Source: Oscheius sp. JU75
Taxonomy: Eukaryota; Nematoda; Chromadorea; Rhabditida; Rhabditidae
Reading direction: 5' to 3'
DNA length: 64,000 nt
Assembly (NCBI GenBank): GCA_037178855.1
Contig: JASJZC010000007.1
Location: 9,982,001-10,046,000, forward strand
How positions within the stretch are numbered: the stretch's first letter is position 1; every line of letters begins with the position of its first letter. The notes below the pieces were generated by a model that saw only the letters and a program-made list of their open reading frames with translations, made no database searches and had not been told where the DNA came from. This document shows, one piece after another, positions 23,845-35,609 of the stretch. The translations under genes were made by a program, and so were the position numbers.

Positions 23845-24372
23845 CATTCCCAGCAGTTTTCCCCTCCAATCTTTCGCCCGGAAGGAAAAATCTACAGTAT
23901 TTTCTGAAGTCACAAGGTTTTCGACGAGATACCTTTGATACTAGGAAGTCCCCTATCGGATTGATAAGTAATCTCTGAAAAACAACAGTGACCTTTATAA
24001 ACTGCGTGTTGCGGTACCCAGCACGCTCACCATTCGCTGAAAAAGCAAACAAGTCAACAGTTGATGGCAACATTTGAGCCTGTGTCATGACCGTTTCCCC
24101 CACAAATAAACACAGGTCTTCCTTGTTGGGGTCGTGACGGGGGAGACAGTAGTGACCTAGAAGGCTGCAGAACTTCCTTCTTTTGTGAAAAGAAAACAAG
24201 AGATAAGGACTGTTGCGAAAAGACACCAGCTCTCTGACTCACTTTTCACATCCTCGCTTGAAAATTTTCCACCTAAGGCTACTGTTTCATTGAAAACTTT
24301 ATAAGTTTATAATAGAAAATCACAATAGGTTAACCCGTTAACACAATTATACGTAGCTGCTTATACTCCCCG
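23845..24372. other. intergenic, uncalled open frames
   Basis: Two overlapping minus frames (23732-24226 and 24054-24242) both look partly coding; no single model could be supported. Confidence 0.3.
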
Positions 24373-25297
24373 TCAAAAGCGAACACCGCAGTTAGAGCCT
24401 CGCGGAGCCGGTAGTCTTGAAATGTCGTGCCGCACCACAGATCCCGTCGCCTCGTCAGAGCAGGAAACTAAAAAGTGGCATTTACTTGTTAAATGGGAAA
24501 AATCACTTACCCATGACACTTCGAGGATTGAGCTGTTGCCTCTCCAAATCTGATGATCGACGTCTGTAGCGGCCAAATCGGCACCGGTCGGAGAGATAGC
24601 AAATGAGCATTAGGATTGGGACACCGACGCCTGAAACAGTAAGAATCCTGAGTTTGATAGTGTCAGTGCTTCTCTTTACTATAAGTCATTTGTTCGAGGA
24701 TAGGCGTATCGACCGAGATAGGAGGGAAAGTGGACAGGTTACAAGAGAAGAAAAATTTCAAGAATAGGATTTGGACAGAAACAAAACAAGAAGTTTGGAA
24801 CAGCTTGACAGCATTGAACAGTGAACTAACGACCATATTGTGACAGGATCTGAGTAAACTGTTGCCCGATTCACTGGGACAGCATACAAAGTTGACATTT
24901 TGACAAGGATCTGACACAAAGAGAGCCAACTTACACGACAAAAGGGGTAGGTTTTCCAGAATAAAGCAATATGAAAGCAAGCAGAAAAATTAGAGAGAAT
25001 CTAAGTAAAAACTAGAAAAGATGAAAGAAAACTATCGATAAAAATCTGAACACATACCTGTAAATATCGCCAGACTCACAGCTCCTAAGAAAAGCCACAA
25101 ATTCAGTTGACAGACGAATTCGCTTGAATCGTGGTGTTCGGCTAGGCAAGAGGACAAGATCCCCAGGCATTCCTGAAACGTTTATTCGTTGGTCTTTCAA
25201 AGATGTCTCGGATATTCGAATCAGGATCATATGACTGACCTCTTGACAGCGTTGCATCGACTCGTACGTAGGAAACGGTCCCATTCTCGTTGCTCAT
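24373..25297 (-). CDS. single-pass membrane protein, hypothetical
   Basis: Supported exons: 25058-25172, 24511-24630 and 24373-24467, all in phase. A first exon 25268-25297 beginning MSNENGTVSY with a GTACGA donor is tentative. The ectodomain part is Cys-containing (ECLGILSSCLAEHHDSSEF). A long hydrophobic segment spans the exon junction (LWLFLGAVSLAIFT, then GVGVPILMLICYLSD). A basic stop-transfer FGRYRRRSSDLERQQ follows. The tail ends LPAPRGSNCGVRF. The intron 24631-25057 is full of GACAG units. No family recognised. Confidence 0.55.
24700..24935. repeat. GACAG-rich intronic repeat
   Basis: Irregularly spaced GACAG/GACA words about every 10-30 nt within the intron 24631-25057; similar strings occur in several other introns. 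Confidence 0.5.
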
Positions 25298-25513
25298 ACC
25301 GTCATGGAGCTCTGGAGGAATTAGGTCACTTTCGAAGACTACACTTTGCGCTTTTCAGAAAAACACATACACAGGAGAAACATGTTTGTGAAATAGAATT
25401 TGGGAGATGCTGCAAGCGACTTCATTAATCTTTAATTTCGGCCAGTCGGTGGGAGTAAAAGCATTTCGTGTAATGAGAGCGCAAAGTTTGAGTCAGTGCG
25501 AGGAAAAGGGGGA

Positions 25514-26107
25514 ATGAAGGGTATGGGACAGATGGCGGATATTTTTCAGGAATTTGCCAATGAAGAGCTTTTTTTTTTGAAGAAAATCCTGTGAGTTTTC
25601 AAACTGGACGTCTTACAGAAGAATCAAAAGTAAACTGTTTATAAGTTCCAAGAGTTCTGACTTTGTTTTTCAATTAGAACAGAACAAAACAGGCGGGAAT
25701 TACCTGTCAAGCGGTGAAGTTATCCTTCCAAATGCTTAGGTCACTTTCGAAGACCACATCAAACTAACAGAGGTTGGATAAGCACGACCAGATTGACAGA
25801 GACAAAATGACAGGCGACCGGTAGGTAAAAAAAAAATGTCGACTTGGTTCTAAGTTCAGACTCTTCATATTTGAGTTACCACGCACTTTCAGACAGGCCG
25901 ATATGGAAAGAAACTCACAGAGCCAAGGGTAATTGGTTTCTCTGTGAGCTTGAAACTGGCAGTGAAATCTGCTATGATGCTCCCCTTTATGAAGGATGGC
26001 TGCCAGAACAAGGAAATTGGGACAGAAAGCCAATTAGTCGAACAAGGGAGGCCGTGGACTGGGAAGCTCTGATTTTCGAACCAGCTAAAGTTAGTGCCCC
26101 CACTTGA
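25514..26107 (+). CDS. hypothetical three-exon protein
   Basis: Exons 25514-25590, 25619-25713, 25893-26107; phases agree, 128 residues. It starts MKGMGQMADIFQEFANEE. The middle exon has SSDFVFQLEQNKTGG. The last exon is rich in Trp and acidic residues (GNWFLCELETG, LYEGWLPEQGNWDRK, REAVDWEALIFEP). The first intron is only 28 nt (GTGAGT...TTACAG), the shortest in the window. No transmembrane segment or signal peptide. Divergent from the membrane-protein gene at 24373-25297. Family not recognised, though composition is convincingly coding. Confidence 0.6.
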
Positions 26108-26800
26108 AAGGGAAAAGTAAAGGCATTTGGTCTAGACAGAAATTCCATCTAGTGCTCAACTAGATTGCATAATTAACATTATTTGGATATTTACGCTGCC
26201 TATAAGTTCTGCAGAGTTGACGTGCAAATTGCTTTTTTTTTTAACTTCTTCACGTGATTAAAAAAGATTTAGAAGAAGTTGAGCATATGAATGCTCATTG
26301 ACGGTTTAAGGGAGTGTGAAAAATGGCTACACACTTCCGAAGCTAGAGAGAGTGAGCCATAAATATGATCAACAGATCTGTGAGAGGCGAGGGGGTCGAA
26401 TTGCATGTGGAGATGAATTAGTTCCAGGAAAACAGGGCAAATGAAACGATTTTACATATATGTCTGTGAGATTCTCCCACCTGCTTCCGGACGATTCTTA
26501 GTCAGAACAGAATGTCAAAGATCGGAACTAGTGAAACAAGTTCGAGACAGAAAGGCAGAGAGACAGAGAAAGGTAAAGATAGAGGGACAGAGAGACAGAG
26601 TGAAACTTAAATTAAAGATTGAAACATGCTCGTTGAAAGACTAATCCAATGTTCCTAGCCTAAGGGATGTTATGCCAAGGCGTGATCTATAAGGAAGTGA
26701 ATCTTAAGCAACCGACAGGCAGTATAAACACATCTCATTAGATCAAATGCCATTCACGGGCTGAGATCATGAAGAAGAAGGAGGAAGCCGGCAATTTCAG
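26108..26800. other. intergenic, no gene seen
   Basis: A 67-codon plus frame at 26441-26643 ends in a GACAGAGAGACAG repeat string (26540-26605) and is not supported as a gene. Confidence 0.4.
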
Positions 26801-27450
26801 GAGAGAGAACAAAAGTGAACATCACCCCCGACCCCAGGAGATTCTCCCCTCCCACGCCACGCCAAAGTAATTCGTCCGGAAGGCGTTGTCCAGTCCAGCG
26901 GCAAGAGAGGGGGATGTTGTTCCCCTCCCCTAAAATCTCTGGACCACATTCTCGTGACAATTTTCAGAGTATGTGTAAAACAAGTTCTGAATGGGAAGAA
27001 GAGGTGACCCGGCACAAAAAGACTCACACAGAATAATTGGATTGTTGTGTTTGTTCGGATTTTAGGGTGGATGTTTGTGGGAGACACGGAAAAGAGACAC
27101 ATGAACATGACATATTTTTTCTTTCAGCACACGAAATGTTGCGAGCCTATGAACTTAAGAGAGATCTCCTAACGCTATTACTGATGTTTCATCAAAAAAT
27201 GTTAGCAATCTATAAATACGCGAGCGACTATCATGCTCTTGAACACCAAACATTGAGAGTTGAGACGAAAACTAGCGGTCTCTGCATCCAGGTATCAGCA
27301 ATTAAAGATTGTTGCGTAGGGGATCACGTCTGCGTGGGGAACAAGACCTGTCAGGATCCTGAAGCTTTGAATCAAATTAGAACTGCAAAACTGCGCGAGA
27401 GAGCGTTCTTTGACACAGGCCAAAGCTCAGTCGAACGTGTAGTCGTCTAA
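26801..27450 (+). CDS. partial hypothetical gene, 5' end not found
   Basis: Two exons in phase: 26801-26974 (after TTTCAG) and 27128-27450 (after CTTTCAG), using a GTAAAA donor. The first exon is Pro/Ser/Arg-rich (NITPDPRRFSPPTPRQ). The second has a helical Leu-rich stretch, KRDLLTLLLMFHQKML, then a Cys cluster, DCCVGDHVCVGNKTC, and stops at TAA. No start exon was found upstream. Function unknown. Confidence 0.35.
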
Positions 27451-29142
27451 TGGAACTCGCGTTTGTTCTGTACCCCCACAAGGGAGAACATTATAATGTC
27501 CCCCTTATAATGGAGTGTTTATCCGAGATGGACGCGCGTGCTTGCTATGACGTACAAAGAAGCCTTTTGCATATAAGGTGATGCATAAACTGTAGCATAG
27601 TCCAGTGCTGTTTTTGGATTACAAAATAGAGCAGACAACAAAATTTTGCTGAAAAAGCAACCAATCTAACCGAGACTATACGTTAAACTATCTCGTCGAC
27701 TATAAAGCAGAAAACAAATGATCCAATTGCCTGTCTCTATATTTCAGGTGATATACGCCCATATTAAATCTCAAAATCGAGGGGCTGAAATTGGAATTGC
27801 CCTTCTTAACAGACGCCTTTGAATTCTGAACACTAAATAGAATCCGTTTGACTAGGTTGGCCTGTTCAAGATAGTACGGGCGAGATCTATAGTGAACGTC
27901 AAGACAATACCGATGAGGTATTGCGTATCTGACAAAATAGTACGGGTAAGAATTGGACTAGATGTACAGTAAAATCAGTCTGTTTCTGCCGCAACATCAT
28001 AGACAAAGTTTGTTTGTTTTCCAGAGGCGGTACAGGGAGACGGGATGGGTAGGTATATGCCGAAGGGGTATGGGTACAAAGCGGTAAGACTTGACGGTTT
28101 CGCTGACACTTTTGTCGTACTACTGTAACACTGTCGCTTGAGATCAGCCATGAGATGAGTGACTTTGACTTTCAGCGAATGGATGGTTTTCAAAAGTTTT
28201 ACGTCGGTGAATATGTTGAATGACTACTCTTATCCTAAAAAATTGCTCTTTTGGCTCAATGTTCAATGATTTTTATTCTTTTTGTAGCTTTGGAACCGGC
28301 ATATTTTAAAACCTGGCAAGTCCAGAAGTCCTACTTCCACGAAACAGGAAGGAATTCGAATTTTTCGTCAGAGCGGAGGTAATTGGCAGAAGATTAGAGA
28401 AGTTCGAACAAATATATCGCAGTACGGTCAAATGGAAGCAAAAGACTCTTCCTGATTCATTCTCCGCGACATGTCGACTGAAAGGAAAAAATCTAATAGC
28501 GCTCGAGTGAGTAATATGCCAAAAGAAAGAGAGAGATGGATGGGCATTCCATGATTCGTCCGCAAACACAATTAGTCGTTCTTTGTTCGGATAATTAAAG
28601 TTTTCAGCAGACACTTAAGATCCAGACATTAATGCAATGACGGCAGGTGTTCCCCTTAATAGACACAGCTTCGGCCGGCAGACATTTTTGGCTTGGTACC
28701 CGAGCAATCCGATTAATAAAACGGAACATCGCCGTTTTCAAAACCTCCCGTTGGCTTTTGGAAGCGGGAGGGAACAAGTAAATGCAAATCTGTGGACCTT
28801 GTTTTGGAACAGGTTCCACAAAAGTAATTCTGCCATTTCGGCTTTCCAAAAAAGACTGGCCAGTGGTTTACTGTGCACTCTAGTGGTAACACACCCGGCA
28901 GCGTCGTCTTTTCCAAATTATTAAAGGTTGCTTTTGATTTCTTCGATTCCTGCCCGTTGTCTCTTTCCCACCACACGCTATAATTATTTGCGCCACACAC
29001 ATAGTGCACGGCATTGTTGCAACTGTGAGCGAACTAGTTGGCACATCGATTGACCCAAAAGTCTGACCGCCACTTTTCAGCCCTCTCCACTACAATTTTC
29101 CTCTTCCCGTTTCTTTAGTTTAAACTTTCAGATCAATTGATC
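27451..29142. other. intergenic with repeat cores
   Basis: Minus frames at 27975-28193 (72 codons) and 28604-28849 have some coding character but no consistent splice model. Two copies of the TACGGG repeat core lie at 27875 and 27941. Confidence 0.35.
27875..27954 (+). repeat. two copies of dispersed TACGGG repeat
   Basis: TACGGGCGAGAT at 27875 and TACGGGTAAGAATT at 27941, each preceded by AGATAG/AAATAG-type sequence; spacing about 66 bp. Confidence 0.55.
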
Positions 29143-30923
29143 ATGGGCTATTCGCTGGACGAACTGGAAATTGTCGTCAACCCGAAGGAAAATCACTGGA
29201 GGACGCTGCTGCCCGAGGTTCGATCTTTGAACTTACAATAATTTCTCGCATTTTAAGATATACAAGAATGAAGGCTGGTCTTTCCAAGAAGAGGACATGG
29301 AAACGTGGCAAGACACTTTTAAAATGTGGTTCTACGTGGCCCTGGAGAAAGCCACGAAAAAACCTGTGGCCACGGTTTTTCTGACCCTCGATGAAGCATC
29401 TCAAAACGGAACGGAACCCCTCTACTCGATAGGATTTTTCTATACTTCTCCGGAATGGAGAGGCACTGGAATAGGATCGAAATTGTTCAGGTAAGATAGT
29501 GTTAAAGTGGGTTAATGCTGTTAAACCGAAACCTTGGAAAGGTTGGCAAGAGATATGTTCTAAGTGGGGTCTATCAATCTTATTTTGTTTGTACGTAAAG
29601 CTGACCATGTCCACATAGAACATCATACAAAGATGACAAGTTGACAGGCTAAAAGGAAATCTCACAGGATTTTACGGTAATTTGACAGTTGATAAGAGGC
29701 CCGAGTATATGTTAGATTAACAGATATAGAAAAAGTAGGGTGACAGATTGAAAGAGAGACATGTTGACAGAATCAGAACGGGACAGGTGGACAGAGTCTG
29801 CAAATGAGGATTACAAGTTGAGAAGTACAGCGACCTCTGGATACGATAACTTGAATGACAGATTGAAAAATTGACAGTTTGGTTTGAGCAAAAAACTGAT
29901 ACGATGAGAGGGTTGAAGGAATATCCTGGTGGCTGGTTGGCAGGGTCAGATTATTGGGGATGTTACTTACCTGACGGGTCAAAAAAAAAGACAGCTTGAC
30001 AGTAAAAGGAAGCCAGACCAACAGCCGCAGACAGATGACATTGTCAACTGTTACAAAACTAGATTTCAGTGAAGTCATGAAAATTGCCGGAGACAACAAC
30101 GTCACACTGAACGGTGTTCTTAAGATGGCTCCCCGGTATGCTTCAAAATTCGGGTTTGACAAGATTCATCCCTTTGACTACCATTACGGAAAGGTCATGC
30201 TCAAGGATTTGACTCCTCCAATTGAACAAGATGAGCTGACAGCCAAGGTTTGACATTTTTCTTCAAAACTACTGTTTATTTTCAGAAACTGACTGAAGTG
30301 CCCTGGGATGACGTTCTCGCTTATGATTTTACAATCTGCCCTAGGAAACGCGGCGGCTTTTTGAAGAGATTCATCTGGCCCTCGGAGAAGACTCACACGA
30401 GGGTATGTAGCACTTTTTTGGGCTGCAGCTATTGGCAAACAGTTGACGAAAACACGGAGCAAACATATTGCAGATACTTCCTGGAAAATTTGCCTTTTCA
30501 GGTCGTTTTGGATAGCAACAAAAAGATCGTAGGATTGGCATGTGTTAGGCAGGAAATAGGTGGAAATCTGGCTGCCGGACCCGTCTATGCAGATAGTAAA
30601 GTAAGACGAACACGTCACCTGCCGGACTCATAAAAATTTAAGGAAGCTGCCCGTCTAGCTCTTGATACAATCCTCGAAGAGGATGTGGACAAGACTAGAC
30701 ACGAAAATGTCGGGTTCTTGTATCCATCGATCAACAGCATGGCTGAACGGTATACAGTTCAGTGAAACTATCAGTCTATGCCACTTTTAGGCTTCTGGAA
30801 GAGCTTTCCGGCGGACATGCAAACCCCATTCCGTTCACAAAGTCTCAATTCACGAAGCACATTGTCGAGACCCCGCACGATAAGGTTTTCGCCATGTCCG
30901 AATGCGCTGCCAGCTTCGTCTAG
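29143..30923 (+). CDS. GNAT-family acetyltransferase (DUF1248-like)
   Basis: Probable N-acetyltransferase. Exons 29143-29217, 29258-29490, 30070-30247, 30286-30402, 30502-30600, 30643-30749, 30791-30923; phases agree, 313 residues. It starts MGYSLDELEIVVNPKENHW. The GNAT core shows a beta-strand WFYVALEKATKKPVATVFL and, at the acetyl-CoA loop, SPEWRGTGIGSKLF, matching the R-x-x-G-x-G/A motif. The C-terminal half (YDFTICPRKRGGF, AAGPVYAD, NVGFLYPSINSMAERLLEEL) looks like a second, GNAT-like domain. The arrangement recalls a nematode family with a DUF1248 region; substrate unknown. Intron 29491-30069 is dense in GACAG repeats. AATAAA at 30972-30977. Confidence 0.85.
29620..30010. repeat. GACAG-rich intronic repeat
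   Basis: Many TGACAG/GGACAG words in the 579-nt intron of the acetyltransferase gene, including GACAGGTGGACAGAG near 29783. Confidence 0.6.
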
Positions 30924-30971
30924 AATAGCATTGTCCCCCGTCTCTCTCTTCCTTTCCTTTCACTTCATCCC

Positions 30972-30977
30972 AATAAA
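30972..30977 (+). terminator. polyadenylation signal of acetyltransferase gene
   Basis: AATAAA 49 bases after the stop codon. Confidence 0.6.
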
Positions 30978-32016
30978 ACCCTATTCCGAGAGAGTACTTT
31001 GTGAGAAAGAGAGAGGTCAACCCAACGACACGTTAAATTGATTGTAAGCTGTCAATGAACATCACTCTTCCGCAAAGTTTGTTTGTTCTCCAGCACTTTT
31101 TTTCTCTTTCCCTTTTCACTATTGTGACACCTGCTGGCGGGAACGACCACTAGTTGCTATAAAAGTGAGGAGGGTAGAAGAGTTGCTAAGGGTTCTTCTT
31201 CTTCCTGCTGCCAAACAGAAAATTTCGGGGGACTGTCAATTGGTATTATCTATTACAGCGCCGTTCCAGTCAAGTCTCTAAATTGTTCTTCTTCTGAGAA
31301 CAATTGAAATATCACTTTCACTCGTGTGGTTACTTAAGTAAAAGCTTCGTGAATTGATTTTCTAAACTATCGCTTTCATTTTAACAATACCAGGCCTTTA
31401 AAAGTTGTTGTTTACCTATTAACCATCTCCTGCTTTCAGTACCTTCGGTGTACGTTCCAGCTTTTCTCTCTACCTTAAAAATGAGTGTTCTTCTGTTTAC
31501 CAAATTCACTTTGTATACATAGATTTCCTAAATTTCAGAGAAAAGTTCAAAAGCGTTAGTTTTCTAATTAACGCTTTCCTGCTACCTTTGGTAAACGTTA
31601 CAGATTGAGACTATGTTCCCTTTTTCTTCTTCTCGCCTTTCTCAGCTTAGGGTTCTACATAGTGCAAGTGTAATCTTCTGGTCCTGGTGTGAGAGTCTCT
31701 AGATGTTGATAGTCATATCCAATTACTGTTTGTTATTCTTCTCTGGAAAACATTTTCCCGTTCGTTAAACCTATAAACGTAATGTCCTGCAAACGTCGCA
31801 CCTAATGCTTGTATGCTAATTGATAGCAGACAGCGTGTGTGATAACCGCCACGTGGTTTTTCTGGTTTCAGCTTTCCATCTTCCGTCTGTAGCAGCTTTC
31901 GCTATCGGTCAGAGGCAGAAGAAGAAGGTGTCCTTGCCACACAGCGCTAATCTCTCCCGAATACACCTCCCCTCCACTGTCCGGTGACCGAGTTTGGGCA
32001 GCCCCCTCTGACCGTC
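30978..32016. other. intergenic, promoter region of hexosaminidase
   Basis: Pyrimidine-rich, no coding exons. Two short similar strings (TACCTTCGGTGTACGTTCC near 31440, CTACCTTTGGTAAACGTTAC near 31582) may be a repeated site. Confidence 0.4.
31158..31165 (+). promoter_or_regulatory. possible TATA box
   Basis: TATAAAAG in a spacer without coding potential, about 850 bp before the hexosaminidase start. It could serve that gene with a long or spliced 5' UTR, or an unannotated RNA. Confidence 0.35.
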
Positions 32017-34729
32017 ATGCAGGTCGCGGCGCTCCTGGTTGCCGTGCTTGTTGTTGTGGTGAGCAGGAATCCTCTCCTTTATTTTAGTGTCCTAGACCCA
32101 AGCAAAACGGATTTCCAAATATGTCCATTTTGATCTCAAAGGAGCCCCACCCCGGCCTGCCTACTTTATGCAAATCCTGGATACGGTAGCAAATCTGGGC
32201 GCCACTGGCATTGTTATCGAATGGGAGGACATGTTTCCATTCAGTGGAAAGTTGGAGATATGCCGGAACGGGAATGCCTATTCTATGAAGGATGTAGAAG
32301 ACATTCTTGACCAGTATGTCAGTTGTGAACTCTCCTAATTATGGTTACAGTGCGAGCAAGAAGAACCTCGATGTCATCCCCCTGATCCAAACTCTCGGTC
32401 ATTTTGAATGGGTCCTTAAGACTGAAGAGTTCCAGCATCTTCGCGAAGTCGAACACTGGACAAATGTGAGAAAAACACGGGTCACCTTGAGAAAACTGTT
32501 CAGGTTGCTTGCATCGGCTTGGATGAGGCCCGAGCTCTGATTTCGGACATGGTGAAACAGGTACCACTTCTATTTTTCATAGCAATCACAGTTCAGGTGG
32601 CGAAAGTGCACTCCAAGTTCTCGATGACGTACTTTCACATCGGAATGGACGAGGTGCCTGCGGCACAGGCACGTTTTTAACCGATTTTTTCACAGCTTTG
32701 CCAGCCCAACGTCCTTGGCCTACCCCCCGGAAGCGTTTAGGCTTCAAACCAAAACACCAGGGGATAAGAGAGAAAGAGGGGAGAGCGCTTAATGGGAAGA
32801 CGACATGCGAATCGAGAATCAGTAAAGACGAAACCCGAGAAGCTTTCTGTTGAACTGGACAAATAGGGTCTATAGGGTCATATGATTGGTAATGTGATAG
32901 TGGGTGCCCGCAGAATTTATGTGGTCTCAATTGGAAAGGACAACAGATCGAAACCGTAGACAGAAAAAACAGTCTTGACCGACTGTTAAAGACATTTGGA
33001 GTCGCCATCAAATCAGTGGCTTTGCAGATTGGGGTCTGCGATGGCGACAAGCAGAGAATGTCAGAATTTTTCAACAACAGTGTCCAGGCTATGAAATTCG
33101 ACCATATCCGCACATTAGCTACTGAACTGACTTCGGATTATGCTGGTGTACAGGTGGGAAGCGATAGACGTGCCCATAAGCAAGGTCTTCAGGTACTCAT
33201 GTGGTTTGATGAGCTCCATACTGCTACTCCTCAAGAAATCAAAGAGTACAACCTGGAGAAGCTAGTTATTCCAGTTGTTTGGAACTACAGAGACAATCTG
33301 GACCAGGTGAGCGAACTGTTTTCTGAGCAGTATCTTGATGGAAGCAGTTCCAATTCCCACACGTTCAGTTGTGGCGATAATTATATTGAGAATCTACTTA
33401 AATATAATCTGAATTAGTCATTTTAGCACAATGTTGCTAGTATTCGTTAACCTGTATCAAAAGTATAGATTTGACCAGAGTCTTCTAGACCCTAGATGTC
33501 AAGTCTACGTTATTTGATGCGCATAGACAACAAGAGCTTCTTACCTGAATCAGGTGATAGTAACGGTTTAAGATTGGAAGGACGGAGTGACAGTTTGACA
33601 GTGAAAGATGGGAAAGATTGGTTGAAACGACATGGCGGAGTTTCTTAGCTCTACAGAGGCCAATCTTACAAAGACTCTATGTTTACTAGGAAAAAGCTGA
33701 TAAATGTTTGCAGTTAGAAAGGGCTGCAGCTAGTCAATTTCCGATATTTTCCAATTTTCTTAGAAAAGTATCTTTTTATACCCAGAAAATTCATGAAAAC
33801 GTCCATTTCCCAACGTCCATTTGTTGACTGCGATAATCCAGACATGCGGCTTTTCAGCAACTTCCTCTGGATATGTGGAGAAACCTCTCGCATTCCTGGA
33901 CCACAATCTGGGGAGCCAGTGCCTTTAAAGGTTCGTCTGCCCGAGCTCGTGTGAGATTTATAGCCGCAATCTAGGTGCCGACCACGCGAACAATTACTGG
34001 AATCCAGTAAAGCCATATGTCCAGAACAACAAGCAGTGGTTCCTGCAGTCCGTAAAGTACTCCCAGCTGTTTCCCGATTTCCATGGAGTCATCTTGACTG
34101 GCTGGCAGCGCTATGACCATTTCGCGACTCTTTGCGAACTTTGGCCCGTCTCAATGGCCTCCCTGGCACTTTCACTCAAGGTTCTCGAAAAGTTCATTAT
34201 CTCCGGTAGGGCATAACTAGGGCGAAAGAAGCATAATTTGGCTCTTTTTCAGATATCGACGCAGACGCCATTATGAGGTCTTTGAAATGTCCAGCCACCG
34301 AAAATTTGACTGCCGTGATAGGCGGAGATGACAAGTGTAGCTTTCCAGGCCCGTAGCATGATTTTGTCTCTACTAAGCATAAATTTAGGCTACAAGGCCC
34401 GAAACGCGATTCGAAACTACAGAAAACTAAAAACGTTCTGGGATAAACAGGACTGGCTGCATAAGATTGAAGAAGGATGGCTCATGACCTCTCACAAGAC
34501 CCTTGCCGCCTCGAATACTTGGAATACTGACAAAATTAAAAGCACATATCAGCAGCATCTCACCAATATGGAGAAGAATATCATTCCTGCTTTAAGGTGT
34601 GCTCTTAACGCAGATTTAAACAGTGAAATATTTAGTTCGTCGCTGAAAGAACTCTACTTTGAGGATGCTGCGGAAGAGTTTCTCCTCGACAACGTGTATA
34701 CTTTTTACAATGATCTCCGTGTCCGGTGA
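32017..34729 (+). CDS. HEXD: hexosaminidase D-like beta-N-acetylhexosaminidase (GH20)
   Basis: Removes terminal beta-linked N-acetylhexosamines. Exons 32017-32058, 32096-32313, 32351-32465, 32504-32560, 32597-32668, 33028-33153, 33193-33306, 33858-33930, 33975-34205, 34253-34348, 34389-34729; 494 residues. It begins with a hydrophobic leader, MQVAALLVAVLVVV. GH20 blocks: VHFDLKGAPPRPAYF, EWEDMFPF, VIPLIQTLGHFEWVL, the catalytic pair in FHIGMDE (about D162-E163), VLMWFDE, VVWNYRDNLDQ, WGASAFKG and ILTGWQRYDHF. The hydrophobic start suggests secretion, whereas vertebrate HEXD is reported as lacking one. Introns after 32668 and 34348 need GC donors (CAG-GCACGT, CAG-GCCCGT) to keep QIGVC and FPG. 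AATAAA at 34892. Confidence 0.92.
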
Positions 34730-34891
34730 CCATTTTTTAGTTATTTGGTGAAATAGAGCTTTAGATATACCAGTGTACAGCGCCTTGACGCCAAGACGTC
34801 CTTCCGACCGAGGCCATGGTTCCCCTTGTTGCAATAATAATTGTTATGTTTTTTTTTATAAATCCGTCATTGATGAACCCGCGAGAATGAC

Positions 34892-34897
34892 AATAAA
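34892..34897 (+). terminator. polyadenylation signal of hexosaminidase gene
   Basis: AATAAA 163 bases after the stop codon. Confidence 0.55.
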
Positions 34898-34919
34898 AAG
34901 TGTGTGGTTACTATGACAA

Positions 34920-35264
34920 CTAGGACAAATTCGAGATGATGCTGTCATAACTCATGCCCTCGGAAGCCGATATGTGAGAGTTTTCTGTCAACACTTCGTC
35001 GTAATTCTTCTTTCGGGTTCGAGACCTCAGAAGGGCTAGAAGAAAAATTCCAATCAGAGCAACTAGTAGTAAAACTATGGCTGCTGCAGCCGCCATGAAG
35101 GCGAGAGAGAGACGGGCATCTTTTGTGTACTGAAAAGTTTTTTGGTTCGACTTGAGTGACGGGACGTCGAAACAAGCAAAAAAACAAAGACTCACCACTG
35201 GAAGAAGGTCGTGAAATGTGTCATCGTGTGCCGCAGAGAACAGTAAAGATGATGACATGGTATC
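34920..35264 (-). CDS. small single-pass membrane protein
   Basis: Exons 35196-35264 and 34920-35129, phase 0, with GTGAGT donor and TTTTCAG acceptor. Starting at MSSSLLFSAAHDD (35258) it has 91 residues. A long transmembrane helix (FMAAAAAIVLLLVALIGIFL) is followed by a basic stop-transfer RSRTRKKNYDEV and an acidic, Tyr/Ser-containing tail ending DSIISNLS. The upstream exon begins at an acceptor (TTTTCTAG), so this may be the C-terminus of a larger receptor whose other exons were not found. Tail-to-tail with the hexosaminidase gene. Confidence 0.6.
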   Translation of the reverse strand, partial: DTMSSSLLFSAAHDDTFHDLLPVVSLCFFACFDVPSLKSNQKTFQYTKDARLSLAFMAAAAAIVLLLVALIGIFLLALLRSRTRKKNYDEVLTENSHISASEGMSYDSIISNLS

Positions 35265-35609
35265 CTAGAAAAGAAGAGCTATATGAATGTGAGAGAGAGA
35301 GAGGGCAGAGACAAAAAAGACGGATATATATGCAGATTAGCTGAGTCCAGGAGATTAACACGGATTTCAGGGAAAAAGGCTCTTTTTTGAGAGGGAGATG
35401 TCGGCTCTTTATGATTCATTGATGACCATAGCCAAGGACGTCATTTTGCGTAATTACGCTATAAAACGGAATAAATTGAAGCGCGAGACAACTGCAACAA
35501 GTTCGTTGCCAAATTCTGTCAACTTGTTGTGTACTCTTCAAAAGTTCGAACAACGCTGTCAGAGAGTATTCAAATCTGGATCGGCCAATAGCGTAGTGGC
35601 TAAAGAATA

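Noticed and set aside
29177-29665. 162-codon minus frame
   Set aside because: Antisense to the acetyltransferase exons, which have clear GNAT motifs and consistent splicing.
32586-33113. 175-codon minus frame
   Set aside because: Antisense across the GC-AG intron and flanking exons of the hexosaminidase gene; no independent support.
33714-34016. 100-codon minus frame
   Set aside because: Antisense to intron and exons of the hexosaminidase gene.
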